64,000 bases of DNA from Mycobacterium sp. MS1601 (lineage in GTDB: Bacteria > Actinomycetota > Actinomycetes > Mycobacteriales > Mycobacteriaceae), in the NCBI RefSeq assembly GCF_001984215.1, contig NZ_CP019420.1, forward strand, positions 868,001 through 932,000. Reading direction: 5' to 3'. This document shows, piece by piece, positions 36,958 through 46,430 of this stretch. The number at the start of each line of letters is the position of its first letter. Within the stretch, counting starts at the first letter, position 1. The translations under genes were made by a program, and so were the position numbers. Under the pieces are notes generated by a model that searched no databases, had not been told where the DNA came from, and saw nothing but the letters and a program-made list of their open reading frames with translations.

Positions 36958-38133
36958 TCAGGCGCCGAGGGTGCGGGTGAAGCCGTCGGGGATGAGGATG
37001 TCGTCGGGGGTCAGGTCGTGGATGGAGGCTTTGCCCAGCCCCATGAGGGCGGAGTCGATGCCGCCGCGCAGGATGTCGAGAACGTTTTCCACGCCGGCCT
37101 GGCCTTCGGCGGCCAGGCCCCACAGGTAGGCGCGACCGATCATCACCGCACGGGCCCCGAGGGCGACGGCCTTGACCACGTCGCTGCCGCGGCGGATGCC
37201 GCCGTCGAGCAGGACCTCGATCTGATCGCCCACAGCCTCGGCGACGGCGGGCAGGCACCGGATAGCCGCCGGGGTGCCGTCGAGGTTGTTGCCGCCGTGG
37301 TTGGACACCGAGATCGCTGAAACTCCGGCATCCACCGCGGCTTTGGCGTCGTCGACGCGGACGATGCCCTTGACCATGAACGGTCCGTCCCAGCGCTCGC
37401 GCAGCCAGGCGATGTCCTCCCAGGTCGGCGGCGGGGTACCCATCCATTCGCCGTAGGCCTGGAAGAAGGTCGGCCCGGGCTCGCCTTTGCGGCCCTGATT
37501 GGGCACCCGCAGATCCGGTGGGGACAGCTGCTTGCCGAACTCCCACAGCCAACGCGGCTTGGTCAACACCTCGGGGCTCATCTTGAGCATCGTCTTGAGG
37601 TTCATCTGTTCGGGGATCTTCGGGCTGCCCCAGTCTCGGCCGTGGGAGAAGCTCCAGTCGGTGGTGGTGATCAACCCGACCGCGCCGGCCTCCTTGGCCC
37701 GCTGCGCGCGTTCCAGGATGGCTTCCTTGCTGCCCAGCCAGTAGATCTGGAAGAAGATCTTGTCGTTGACCGCGGTGACGTCCTCGATGGGCTTGGAGGC
37801 GAACGACGACAATCCCATGGCGGTGCCGCGGGCAGCCGCGGCGCGGGCCACGGCGACCTCACCGTCGGGGTCGACGGCCTGGACCCCGGTGGGCGAGATG
37901 ATCACCGGCAACGAGATGTCCTGCCCCATCACCGTTGTGGCCATGTCGCGCTTGGCCGACGCCCCGACGACGTGGGGAGCAAAGCCGAGTTCGGCGAAGG
38001 ACTCCACATTGTCGGTGACGGTGACGCCTTTCTCACTGGCCGAGATCAGCGACGAGTACACCGAGCGAGGCAACCGTTTCTTGGCCCGCTGCTGGGCGAT
38101 GGCGACGGTTTCGAACCAGATATCACGAGCCAT
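36958..38133 (-). CDS. mftD: Mycofactocin FMN dehydrogenase MftD
   Basis: 391 residues of the FMN alpha-hydroxy-acid oxidase family, long annotated as lldD1. Features are the FMN-contact PVIISPTGVQAVDPDGEVA, the catalytic HGGNNLDGTPAA region (SNHGGNNLDG) and the C-terminal VLLDGGIRRGSDVVKA. In the pathway MftD oxidises AHDP to premycofactocin, forming the redox-active alpha-keto amide. It starts 2 nt after mftC. The mft context, not sequence alone, separates it from lactate dehydrogenases. Confidence 0.93.
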   Translation of the reverse strand: MARDIWFETVAIAQQRAKKRLPRSVYSSLISASEKGVTVTDNVESFAELGFAPHVVGASAKRDMATTVMGQDISLPVIISPTGVQAVDPDGEVAVARAAAARGTAMGLSSFASKPIEDVTAVNDKIFFQIYWLGSKEAILERAQRAKEAGAVGLITTTDWSFSHGRDWGSPKIPEQMNLKTMLKMSPEVLTKPRWLWEFGKQLSPPDLRVPNQGRKGEPGPTFFQAYGEWMGTPPPTWEDIAWLRERWDGPFMVKGIVRVDDAKAAVDAGVSAISVSNHGGNNLDGTPAAIRCLPAVAEAVGDQIEVLLDGGIRRGSDVVKAVALGARAVMIGRAYLWGLAAEGQAGVENVLDILRGGIDSALMGLGKASIHDLTPDDILIPDGFTRTLGA

Positions 38134-38135
38134 GA

Positions 38136-39329
38136 CTAGACCGGACTTTCATTGCAGAACTTCTTGGGCGGAGCGGCGAGGGTGAGCATCACCGGATCAT
38201 TGCGGCCTTTTGTGGTGCGGGAATGATCCCCGGACGGCTTGGGCTTGCTGCGCTCGGCAGCCAGAGCAGGTTCGCCGTAGCCCTGCACACACTCGGGATC
38301 CGGGCCATCCAGCGGCAGACCGGTGAAGAATTTGGCGGCCATGCAGCCACCCCGGCACGCGTCGAAGTGGGCGCAACTGGTGCACGCACCTGCGGACTGC
38401 GGTTCACGCAGTTCGCGGAACAACGGCGCGTTCTGCCAGACTGACTGGAATCCGTTGTCAGCAACGATGTTTCCGGCCAGGAACTTGTCGTGGATGGCGA
38501 AGGGGCACGCGTAGACGTCGCCGATCGGGTCGATCAAACAGACCACCCGCCCCGCGCCGCACAGGTTCAGCCCGGCCAACGCCCCCGGTTCGCCGAGGCC
38601 CGAGAGGTGGAAGAACGAATCTCCGGTGAGCACGTTCTCACCCCGCGCCACCAGCCAGTCATAGAGCTGGACCTGCTGGGCCGCGGTCGGATGCAGCTCA
38701 TCCCAGACGTCGGCGCCGCGGCCTGACGGGCGCAGGCGGGTGATGCGCAGCGTCGCGCCGAAGCGATCGGCCAGGGCCTTGAAATCGTCGAGCTGATCGA
38801 CATTGTGGCGGGTGACGACCACGGAGATCTTGGCGTCTTTGAACCCGGCATTGGACAGGTTCTCCAACGCCTTGATGGCCATGTCGAACGATCCCCGGCC
38901 GCGGACGGCGTCGTTGATCTCCGCGGTGGCGCCGTCGAGGGAGATCTGCACATCCACGTAATCCGAGGCTGCGAGCTTGGCCGCCACCGCTTCGGTGATC
39001 CGCACCCCGTTGGTGGAGAACTTCACGCCCACGTGGTGGTCGGTGGCGTAGTCGACCAGCTCCCAGAAGTCGGGGCGCACGGTCGGCTCACCGCCGCCGA
39101 TGTTGACGTAGAAGACCTGCATGCGTTCGAGCTCGTCGATGATGGCCTTGCACTGCTCGGTGGACAGTTCGCGCGGGTCGCGCTTGCCCGAGGCCGACAG
39201 GCAGTGCACACACGCCAGGTTGCAGGCATAGGTCAGTTCCCAGGTCAGGCAGATCGGGGCGTCCAGTCCACGCTCGAACTGGTCGACCAACCGGGGCACC
39301 GGCGTCGGTCGCGACAACACAGAAGTCAT
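38136..39329 (-). CDS. mftC: Mycofactocin radical SAM maturase MftC
   Basis: 397 residues. The radical-SAM cluster motif is C36-x3-C40-x2-C43 (CNLACVHC), followed by GGGEPTVRPDF. A C-terminal SPASM domain carries further Cys ligands (CGAGRVVCLIDPIGDVYACPF; CTSCAHFDACRGGC). MftC oxidatively decarboxylates the C-terminal Tyr of MftA and cross-links it to Val. ATG at 39329 overlaps the mftB stop (ATGA); a longer upstream start was rejected. It needs MftB for substrate delivery. Confidence 0.96.
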   Translation of the reverse strand: MTSVLSRPTPVPRLVDQFERGLDAPICLTWELTYACNLACVHCLSASGKRDPRELSTEQCKAIIDELERMQVFYVNIGGGEPTVRPDFWELVDYATDHHVGVKFSTNGVRITEAVAAKLAASDYVDVQISLDGATAEINDAVRGRGSFDMAIKALENLSNAGFKDAKISVVVTRHNVDQLDDFKALADRFGATLRITRLRPSGRGADVWDELHPTAAQQVQLYDWLVARGENVLTGDSFFHLSGLGEPGALAGLNLCGAGRVVCLIDPIGDVYACPFAIHDKFLAGNIVADNGFQSVWQNAPLFRELREPQSAGACTSCAHFDACRGGCMAAKFFTGLPLDGPDPECVQGYGEPALAAERSKPKPSGDHSRTTKGRNDPVMLTLAAPPKKFCNESPV

Positions 39330-39619
39330 GAGTTCTCCTTGGGCACAAGCATGTTCGAGGAAGCCAGGGTGGCCAACGCATGCAGGTACGGCTCCTGTGC
39401 GTCGTCGTCGACACCGGCGGCGCGACACGCCGCGCGCACGTTGTCGAACCCGTCGAGGGTCTCGACCACGGTCAAAATCGTGCGATTCTTCAGAAATGAC
39501 AGCTTGCGGGTACCGAAGTGATACAGCAGCGCGCCGAACGGCTCCGGCCGCACAGCCACCTGCGGATGCAACCGCCACCCCAGACTCGGATCAAACGAAA
39601 CCGCCGGCGCGCTGCTCAC
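39326..39619 (-). CDS. mftB: Mycofactocin precursor-recognition protein MftB
   Basis: 97 residues of the RRE (peptide-recognition, PqqD-like) family. The conserved block WRLHPQVAVRPEPFGALLYHF is followed by the winged-helix body. MftB binds the leader of MftA and presents it to MftC. GTG at 39619 begins 2 nt after the mftA stop and gives the expected N-terminus; starting at 39637 would overlap mftA. It is translationally coupled to mftC. Confidence 0.93.
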   Translation of the reverse strand: MSSAPAVSFDPSLGWRLHPQVAVRPEPFGALLYHFGTRKLSFLKNRTILTVVETLDGFDNVRAACRAAGVDDDAQEPYLHALATLASSNMLVPKENS

Positions 39620-39621
39620 GA

Positions 39622-39717
39622 TCAGTAGACCCCGCACATCCCGTCGATGGACACCTCTTCGACCAGCGACTCGGTGACCAACTCGGCGTCGGAATCAACG
39701 CGTGAATCGTTATCCAT
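39622..39717 (-). CDS. mftA: Mycofactocin precursor peptide MftA
   Basis: A 31-residue peptide starting [10 protein letters not shown] and ending in the invariant core IDGMCGVY. The terminal Val30-Tyr31 become the cofactor after MftC decarboxylates the Tyr and joins it to Val; the acidic Glu-rich leader is the MftB-binding part. ATG at 39717 is preceded by GGAAGGGAG. It heads the mft operon, 93 nt from divergent mftR. Confidence 0.97.
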   Translation of the reverse strand: MDNDSRVDSDAELVTESLVEEVSIDGMCGVY

Positions 39718-39810
39718 GCTGCACTCCCTTCCTGATGTGACACTCGACACAGCGTCGGGTTCGGAAAACAATATGGCATCGAGTGCCGAAAAGGAAGAGG
39801 AGAATCGCCG
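39718..39810. promoter_or_regulatory. mftA / mftR intergenic region with inverted repeat
   Basis: CACTCGA (39741-39747) and TCGAGTG (39779-39785) are inverted repeats flanking an AT-richer stretch (AAAACAATATGG). They are a plausible MftR binding arrangement controlling both directions. MftR is known as a TetR repressor of mft genes that responds to long-chain acyl-CoA. Confidence 0.55.
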
Positions 39811-40395
39811 GTGACTTCTGGGCGGCCCCAACTCGGGCGTAAGCGGTCCACCACGCGCGACCACATCGCCGACGTCGCCATCGACCTGTTCTGCGCACAC
39901 GGGTTCGCCGCGGTGAGTGTCGACGATGTGGCGCAGGCCGCGGGCATCGCGCGCCGCACCCTGTTCCGCTACTACGCCTCCAAGAGCGCGTTGCCCTGGG
40001 GCGACTTCGATGTCCACCTGGCACAACTGCGCGAGTTGTTCGGCAACATCGATCCGTCTGTACCGCTGCGCGACGCCTTGCGCTCAGGCTTGCTCGCATT
40101 CAACACGTTTGACGACATGGAGGCGGTACGGCATCGCGAGCGCATGCGACTGATTCTGGAAACCGCTGAACTGCAGGCATATTCGATGACCATGTACGCG
40201 GGTTGGCGCGAGGTCATCGCGGAGTTCGTCGCTCATCGCGGGGAACTCAAGGCCACGGACATCGGCCCTCAGGCAATCGGGTGGATGATGCTGGGGGTGG
40301 CGTTGTCGGCCTACGAACACTGGCTGGCGGACGGCTCGACGCCCCTCACCGAAGCCCTGGGCCAGGCGTTCGACGCCGTGGCATCAGGGCTCTGA
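39811..40395 (+). CDS. mftR: Mycofactocin system TetR-family regulator MftR
   Basis: 194 residues. The N-terminal HTH (about 15-60) reads [29 protein letters not shown], with the FRYY tail typical of MftR; the C-terminal half binds the ligand. Start at 39811; the mft operon diverges 93 nt away. Its stop lies 3 nt before the convergent flavoprotein gene. MftR is reported to repress mft genes and to release DNA with acyl-CoA. Confidence 0.92.
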   Translation: MTSGRPQLGRKRSTTRDHIADVAIDLFCAHGFAAVSVDDVAQAAGIARRTLFRYYASKSALPWGDFDVHLAQLRELFGNIDPSVPLRDALRSGLLAFNTFDDMEAVRHRERMRLILETAELQAYSMTMYAGWREVIAEFVAHRGELKATDIGPQAIGWMMLGVALSAYEHWLADGSTPLTEALGQAFDAVASGL

Positions 40396-40398
40396 GTC

Positions 40399-41562
40399 CT
40401 AGGCGAGGACCTCGGAGATGGCTGCGCCTGCCGCGATCTTGGCGCGGGCCTTCATCACCTTGCCGGGCATTCCCCCGCCGACCACACCGACCAGGGCACC
40501 CTCACGCTCGTAGTACGCCAGGAACTTGCGGCCGTCGTCCTCCACCACGTGCACCACGTCATCGGCCTCCGGCTCTCCGAGGCACTGGATCTTGACGTCG
40601 TACTGGTCGCTCCAGAAGTACGGCACCACCACCACTTCAGGCGGTTGCTTGCCCAGCAGCGACGGCACCAGCACACGAGCCTGTTCGGCTACGTTGCTCC
40701 AATGTTCCACGCGGGCTTGATGTCCCAGTGCGTCCTGCCATGAGGCGACGTCGCCCAGAGCCCAGATGTGGGCAACGGTGGTGCGTCCGACGTTGTCGCA
40801 GATGACACCGTTGTCCACCGCAACACCGGTGTCGGCGAGCCAGTCCGTGGCCGGTCGCGATCCGATGCCCACCACCACCAGATCGGCGTCGATCTCCGCG
40901 CCGTCGGAGAGCACCACCTTCTCGACGTGGGTAGTGCCCACGACCTCGGACACCCCGACGCCGGTGCGGACGTCGACGCCCTCTGCACGGTGCAGCCGGC
41001 TCACCAGTTCGCCGATCTGGGCGCCCAGCACCGACGCCAGCGGAGCGGGCTGCGGTTCCACCATCACCACATCCACTCCGAGGCCGCGCAGGCTGGCCGC
41101 CACTTCACAGCCGATGAAGCCGGCACCGATCACCACGGCCTTGCGCGCTTCCCCGGCGTGCTTGCGCAGAGCCAGGCTCTCGTCGAAAGTGCGCAGTACC
41201 CGCACACCCTCGAGATCCGGGAACGACGGTATGCGCCTGGGCACCAGGCCGGTCGCGATAATCAGCTCGTCGTAAGCAATCTCGGTGCCGTTGTCGAGTT
41301 TCACCGTCTTGGCGTCGCCGTCGATGGTGGTGGCCGCCGAACCCAGCAGCAGCGTGATGTCGTTCTCGTCGTAGAACTCGAGCGGTTTGAGTGTCACGTC
41401 GTCGACCTGGGCCCGCAGCACCTCTTTGGAGAGCGGCGGCCGGTCGTAGGGCAGATGCCTCTCGTCACTGACGATGGTGACGGGTCCGGCGTACTCCGCG
41501 CGGCGCAACTGTTCGGCTACTCGGGTCGCGGCCAGCCCACCACCGACAATGACAATTCCCAC
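40399..41562 (-). CDS. FAD/NAD(P)-dependent ferredoxin-reductase-like flavoprotein (Rv0688-like)
   Basis: 387 residues. Two dinucleotide folds are visible: FAD at the N-terminus (IVIVGGGLAATRVAEQL) and NAD(P)H at about 145-175 (KAVVIGAGFIGCEVAASL). The central THIWALGDVASW-type motif (VAHIWALGDVASW) binds FAD. It belongs to the ferredoxin/rubredoxin/putidaredoxin reductase family. Position and type match Rv0688 next to the mycofactocin genes, so it may support a P450 or mycofactocin-linked oxidation. It converges on mftR with a 3-nt gap. Confidence 0.88.
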   Translation of the reverse strand: MGIVIVGGGLAATRVAEQLRRAEYAGPVTIVSDERHLPYDRPPLSKEVLRAQVDDVTLKPLEFYDENDITLLLGSAATTIDGDAKTVKLDNGTEIAYDELIIATGLVPRRIPSFPDLEGVRVLRTFDESLALRKHAGEARKAVVIGAGFIGCEVAASLRGLGVDVVMVEPQPAPLASVLGAQIGELVSRLHRAEGVDVRTGVGVSEVVGTTHVEKVVLSDGAEIDADLVVVGIGSRPATDWLADTGVAVDNGVICDNVGRTTVAHIWALGDVASWQDALGHQARVEHWSNVAEQARVLVPSLLGKQPPEVVVVPYFWSDQYDVKIQCLGEPEADDVVHVVEDDGRKFLAYYEREGALVGVVGGGMPGKVMKARAKIAAGAAISEVLA

Positions 41563-41631
41563 GCAAGTTGTCTACACGATGGGCCGGGCCGATGGCGGAC
41601 CACCCTCTGTGCAGCTGCTCGAACTGCGTTC

Positions 41632-42081
41632 TCAAGCCGGCGGAGTGCGGTCGATCAGGTTGGACAGCACCACGATGCTCTCGCTGCGTTCGATATCGGC
41701 GCTGGCCCGGATCTGCTCCAAAGTGGACTCCAGATGCCGCATGTCGCGGGCCAGGACGTGCAGCACCGCGTCCGACGTACCGGTGACGGTGGCCGCCGAC
41801 ACCACCTCCGGCATGTTGACCCAGGCCGCCCGCAGCTGCTCAGGGGAGATGGTGCCGTGGCAGTACACCTGCACGTACGCCTCGGTGGTCCAGCCCAGTG
41901 CCTGCCGGTCGATCACGGTGGTGAATCCGCGGATGACGCCGCTGTCGATCATCTTGTCCACACGCCGTTTGACCGCGGGTGCAGACAGGCTGACCCGCTC
42001 ACCGATCTCGGCGAACGTGGCCCGGGCATGCTCGGCCAGCTCCGCGAGAATCAATTCGTCGGTCTCGTCCAACCGATCCAT
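41632..42081 (-). CDS. Lrp/AsnC-family transcriptional regulator
   Basis: 149 residues. The N-terminal winged HTH (about 1-60) reads RLDETDELILAELAEHARATFAEIGERVSLSAPAVKRRVD, followed by a RAM ligand domain (about 70-149). ATG at 42081 is chosen because Lrp proteins start just before the first helix; 42153 would add an unsupported leader. It diverges from the arginine-hydrolase/ornithine-aminotransferase genes by 121 nt and is their probable regulator, with an amino acid as effector. Confidence 0.9.
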   Translation of the reverse strand: MDRLDETDELILAELAEHARATFAEIGERVSLSAPAVKRRVDKMIDSGVIRGFTTVIDRQALGWTTEAYVQVYCHGTISPEQLRAAWVNMPEVVSAATVTGTSDAVLHVLARDMRHLESTLEQIRASADIERSESIVVLSNLIDRTPPA

Positions 42082-42202
42082 CGAGGCCAAGCCCTCCTTG
42101 TGCAACAAAACGCTGCAATGTTCACGTTTGCGCAACAGATCATATATCGACACGCAATGAGTGAAGATTGATTGCGTCTGGCGGCGAAAATATCCTCATG
42201 CC

Positions 42203-43053
42203 ATGACGATTTCCGACATCGCCACGGCGGCTTCCGCCGAGCGCACCGCCACGTTGCGCCGCTACGCCATGACTGCGCCCACCCACTTCACCGTCGAGTA
42301 CGCGATCAACCCGTGGATGGACACGGCCACGCCCGTCGATCCGGCCCTGGCACACGCCCAGTGGGAGGACCTGCGCCAGACGTACCTGAGCCTCGGCCAC
42401 ACCGTTGACCTGGTGTCCCCGAGGCCGGCCTGCCCGACATGGTGTATGCCGCCAACGGCGGTCTGGTGATCGGTGACACCGCGATCGTCGCCCGCTTCAA
42501 GCACGCCGAACGCGCCGGCGAGGCCGCCGCCTACGCGGCGTGGATGAGCTCGGCAGGCTACACCCCGCGCTTTACCGAGCACCTCAACGAAGGCCAGGGC
42601 GATCTGCTGGTGGTCGGCCGGAAGATCCTGGCGGGCACCGGATTCCGTACCGACGAGGCCGCCCATGCCGAGGTCGCCAAGCTCACCGGGATGCCGGTGG
42701 TGACGCTGCACCTGACCGATCCGCGGTTCTACCACCTCGACACCGCACTGGCCGTGCTGGACGACAACACCGTCGCCTACTACCCGCCGGCCTTCACATC
42801 AGCGTCGCGCACGGTGCTGATGGACCTGTTCCCCGACGCCATCGAGGTCGCCTCTGCCGACGCCTATGTGCTGGGGCTCAACGTGGTCTCCGACGGCAGG
42901 CACGTGGTCATGCCCGCCGGCGCACACGGTTTCGCCGCGCAGCTGGTCGCCCGTGGTTTCGAGCCCATCGGCGTCGACCTGTCCGAACTGCTCAAGGGCG
43001 GCGGATCCGTCAAATGCTGCACGCTGGAGGTCTACCGTGACAATCGCTCCTGA
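42203..43053 (+). pseudogene. DDAH/arginine-hydrolase-like gene, broken by a 1-nt frameshift
   Basis: Two pieces of one guanidino-hydrolase gene. The N-terminal part (from ATG 42203, ending VDLVSPRPACP) and the C-terminal part (from about 42421, EAGLPDMVYAANGG to YRDNRS) lie in different frames. One extra C in the CCCC run at 42417-42420 would restore an in-frame VDLVSPEAGLPDMVYAANGG. The catalytic residues are kept: His in YHLDTALAVL and Cys in VKCCTLEVYR. Family members hydrolyse dimethylarginine or arginine; with rocD next to it, an arginine-to-ornithine step is likely. Homopolymer position makes sequencing error possible. Confidence 0.8.
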
Positions 43054-44254
43054 CATGGACGTCCTGGCCTTGGAAGACCGGTACACCGCGCACAACTACT
43101 CCCCACTGCCGGTGGTGGCGGCACGCGCCGAGGGTGCCTGGATCACCGACGTCGATGGCCGCCGGTATCTGGACTGCCTGGCCGCCTACTCGGCGGTGAA
43201 CTTCGGACATCGTCATCCCGCGATCATTGCCACAGCGCATGCACAACTGGACGCCGTCACCCTGGTCAGCCGCGCGTTTCATTCCGATCGCCTCGGACCG
43301 TTCTGCGCGGCCCTGGCCCGCCTGTGCGGCAAAGACATGGTGCTGCCGATGAACAGCGGCGCCGAAGCCGTCGAGAGCGGCATCAAGGTGGCTCGCAAGT
43401 GGGGTACCGACGTCATGGGCGTGCCCGCCGGTCAGGCCAATATCGTGGTGGCGGAGAACAACTTTCACGGTCGAACCATCAGCATCGTGAGCTTCTCCTC
43501 CGACCCGACCGCACGCGGCGGGTTCGGACCTTTCACTCCCGGGTTCCGTGCCGTGCCGTTTGGTGACGCTGGGGCCGTGGCGGACGCCATCGACGAGAAC
43601 ACCGTCGCCGTGCTGCTCGAGCCCATCCAGGGCGAGGCGGGCATCGTCGTCCCGCCCGCTGACTACCTGCCGCGGGTGCGTGAGATCTGCACCGCGCACG
43701 GAGTCTTGATGATCGCCGACGAGATCCAGTCGGGGCTGGCGCGCACCGGGTACACATTTGCGTGTGATCACTGGGATGTGGTGCCGGACGTGTACCTTCT
43801 GGGCAAGGCACTCGGTGGTGGGGTGATGCCGCTGTCGGCCGTAGTGGCCGATCGTGACGTGCTCGGGGTGCTGCACCCCGGTGAGCACGGCTCGACCTTC
43901 GGCGGCAATCCCTTGGCCGCCGCCATCGGCAGCACCGTCGTGGGCCTGGTGGAGACCGGTGAATTCCAGCGTCGCTCACAGCTTCTCGGGCAGCGGCTGC
44001 ACTCCCGGCTGCAGGACCTGGTCGGCCACGGCGTGCTGTCTGTCCGCGGCCTCGGTCTGTGGGCAGGGGTGGACATCGACCCTGCCCTGGGCACCGGCAA
44101 GCAGATCAGCGTGCGGTTGGCCGAGCGGGGGGTGCTGGTGAAGGACACCCATGGCTCCACGCTGCGGTTCGCGCCACCCCTGGTGATCACCGAGGACGAA
44201 ATCGACTGGGCGGCGGAAACGTTCGCGTCGGTACTGCGTGACTGCAGGGCGTAG
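43037..44254 (+). CDS. rocD: Ornithine aminotransferase
   Basis: 405 residues of the class-III PLP aminotransferases. The phosphate-binding region is MNSGAEAVESGIKVAR, the PLP-nitrogen Asp is in MIADEIQSGLARTG (D228) and the PLP lysine is K257 (LLGKALGGG). The enzyme converts ornithine and 2-oxoglutarate to pyrroline-5-carboxylate and glutamate. GTG at 43037 has GGAGG 6 nt upstream and overlaps the upstream gene by 17 nt; ATG at 43055 is the alternative. It forms an operon with the DDAH-like gene under the divergent AsnC regulator. Confidence 0.92.
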   Translation: MTIAPDMDVLALEDRYTAHNYSPLPVVAARAEGAWITDVDGRRYLDCLAAYSAVNFGHRHPAIIATAHAQLDAVTLVSRAFHSDRLGPFCAALARLCGKDMVLPMNSGAEAVESGIKVARKWGTDVMGVPAGQANIVVAENNFHGRTISIVSFSSDPTARGGFGPFTPGFRAVPFGDAGAVADAIDENTVAVLLEPIQGEAGIVVPPADYLPRVREICTAHGVLMIADEIQSGLARTGYTFACDHWDVVPDVYLLGKALGGGVMPLSAVVADRDVLGVLHPGEHGSTFGGNPLAAAIGSTVVGLVETGEFQRRSQLLGQRLHSRLQDLVGHGVLSVRGLGLWAGVDIDPALGTGKQISVRLAERGVLVKDTHGSTLRFAPPLVITEDEIDWAAETFASVLRDCRA

Positions 44255-44609
44255 GCTGCCCACAAGCGCAAGGCGGATCCGGCATTGTGTTGAACTGGCC
44301 ACACACGCGTCCGTATTGACCGTCGACGAGTTCGACACAGCCGCTGACCGGTTGGCGTACCTGCTCAACCAGGACGGCGACTTCTGTGATGAGGATCGGG
44401 TGGCGCAGGCGTACCTGCGGCGCGGCACACAACGCCCGAATGGGTTGATTCCGATCGACGGACTGCTCACCCCACACGCCTGGGCACTACTGGAACCGAT
44501 CCTGGAAAAACACGCCGCTCCCGGCATGGGCAACCCCAACGACACCACCCCGTGTGTATCGGGAACGCCGAGCGAGGAGCAGAAACGCGCCGACACCCGC
44601 ACCGGTTGA
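44238..44609 (+). pseudogene. Remnant of a 13E12-repeat/HNH endonuclease (DUF222) gene
   Basis: The readable frame gives DRLAYLLNQDGDFCDEDR, then GLIPIDGLLTPHAWALLEPILEK and AAPGMGNPNDTTPCVSGTPSEEQ. This is the middle of the DUF222 domain of mycobacterial 13E12-family HNH nuclease proteins. It lacks the normal N-terminus and the whole HNH half and ends at 44609. No ribosome site is seen, so this is a decayed fragment. It fills the gap between rocD and the SDR gene, consistent with an old mobile-repeat insertion. Confidence 0.8.
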
Positions 44610-44663
44610 CAAGACAGGTCAACGGCCGACCAGACGCCGTCGTGAGTTCCAGCGCGCAGCGCA

Positions 44664-45554
<891 letters not shown>

Positions 45555-45585
45555 CTAGCAGCCGAACTGGAACGTGTTCTAGTAA

Positions 45586-46407
45586 CTACAGCTCGGCGAT
45601 GATCTGCTGTCGTTTGGCGGTGTATTCGTCGTCGGAGATGGTGCCCATGGCTCGCAGGGTTTCCAGCTCTTGCAACCGCGCCGCCGTCGACGGCACCGGC
45701 GCGGTGGGCATGACCGGTTCCGGCGCTGAGGTCGACACACGCGGCGGACCCGCCGCCCGTCGCACCACGTTCATCACTTGCTGGCGAACCCCGGGATTGG
45801 ATCGGAGGTCGATGGTGCCGGAGAGCGGGACGTTGTTGGCCTTGAGGATCCGCATGATGTCCATCAGCGGACCTGCCTGCCCGGTGAGGTCATAGGTCCG
45901 CTGATCCTCGTCCAAGGTGAACTGGGCAGGCATCATCCCGCTGATCAAAGCGCTTCGGTTCCAGTCGATCTGGTATTCACCGGTGGCTGGGTCGACGAGC
46001 ACGACCAAGCGGCGGCTGGTGATCATCGGCATCCGAGACACCGAGGCCAACACACCGTCTTGAGCACTGAACGGTGTGATGCCGGGGCCGTCGATGCGCA
46101 GGTCCAGCAACACCCGCGGCTGATCGTTGACCCGGGTGCCGGTCTCGTGGATCCCGACCACCTGGGCAGTGCCCAGCACTCCCTGCTGTTCGAGGAACTG
46201 CGCTCTGGCGGCCTTGCGTGTTCCGGCGCCGGTGATGGCCAGCGCGATCAGCACATCGAGTGCGGTGACGAACAGCCCCGTCCAGAACATCCACTTCATC
46301 ATCGGGTCGGCCCCGGCGGCGAAATAGATGCCAAGGAAGATCGGGCCGACGATGCCGCAGACCAGGACGAACGCCTGGATCTTGAGGTAGCGCCAGAAGG
46401 TCGACAT
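45586..46407 (-). CDS. Two-TM membrane protein with C-terminal SHOCT domain
   Basis: 273 residues. Two N-terminal TM helices (about 10-60) precede a soluble beta-rich region (about 75-230) and a short C-terminal SHOCT motif (LQELETLRAMGTISDDEYTAKRQQIIAEL, about 245-273). SHOCT segments are oligomerisation modules in otherwise unrelated proteins. Function is unknown. It lies between the SDR and cutinase genes on the same strand, with 76-nt and 23-nt gaps. Confidence 0.75.
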   Translation of the reverse strand: MSTFWRYLKIQAFVLVCGIVGPIFLGIYFAAGADPMMKWMFWTGLFVTALDVLIALAITGAGTRKAARAQFLEQQGVLGTAQVVGIHETGTRVNDQPRVLLDLRIDGPGITPFSAQDGVLASVSRMPMITSRRLVVLVDPATGEYQIDWNRSALISGMMPAQFTLDEDQRTYDLTGQAGPLMDIMRILKANNVPLSGTIDLRSNPGVRQQVMNVVRRAAGPPRVSTSAPEPVMPTAPVPSTAARLQELETLRAMGTISDDEYTAKRQQIIAEL

Positions 46408-46430
46408 GCGCCTACCGTAGCGGCAGGAAC

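Noticed and set aside
36958..38133. L-lactate dehydrogenase (lldD) as its name
   Set aside because: The gene sits between mftC and mftE, and the family is MftD in this context.
39622..40026. 134-codon frame containing the mftA peptide
   Set aside because: The peptide starts at ATG 39717 with a good ribosome site; the longer frame runs through the mftR promoter and gene.
42203..43053. Programmed frameshift in the DDAH-like gene
   Set aside because: The CCCC run has no slippery heptamer or downstream stimulatory structure that I can see; a sequencing error or true deletion is simpler.
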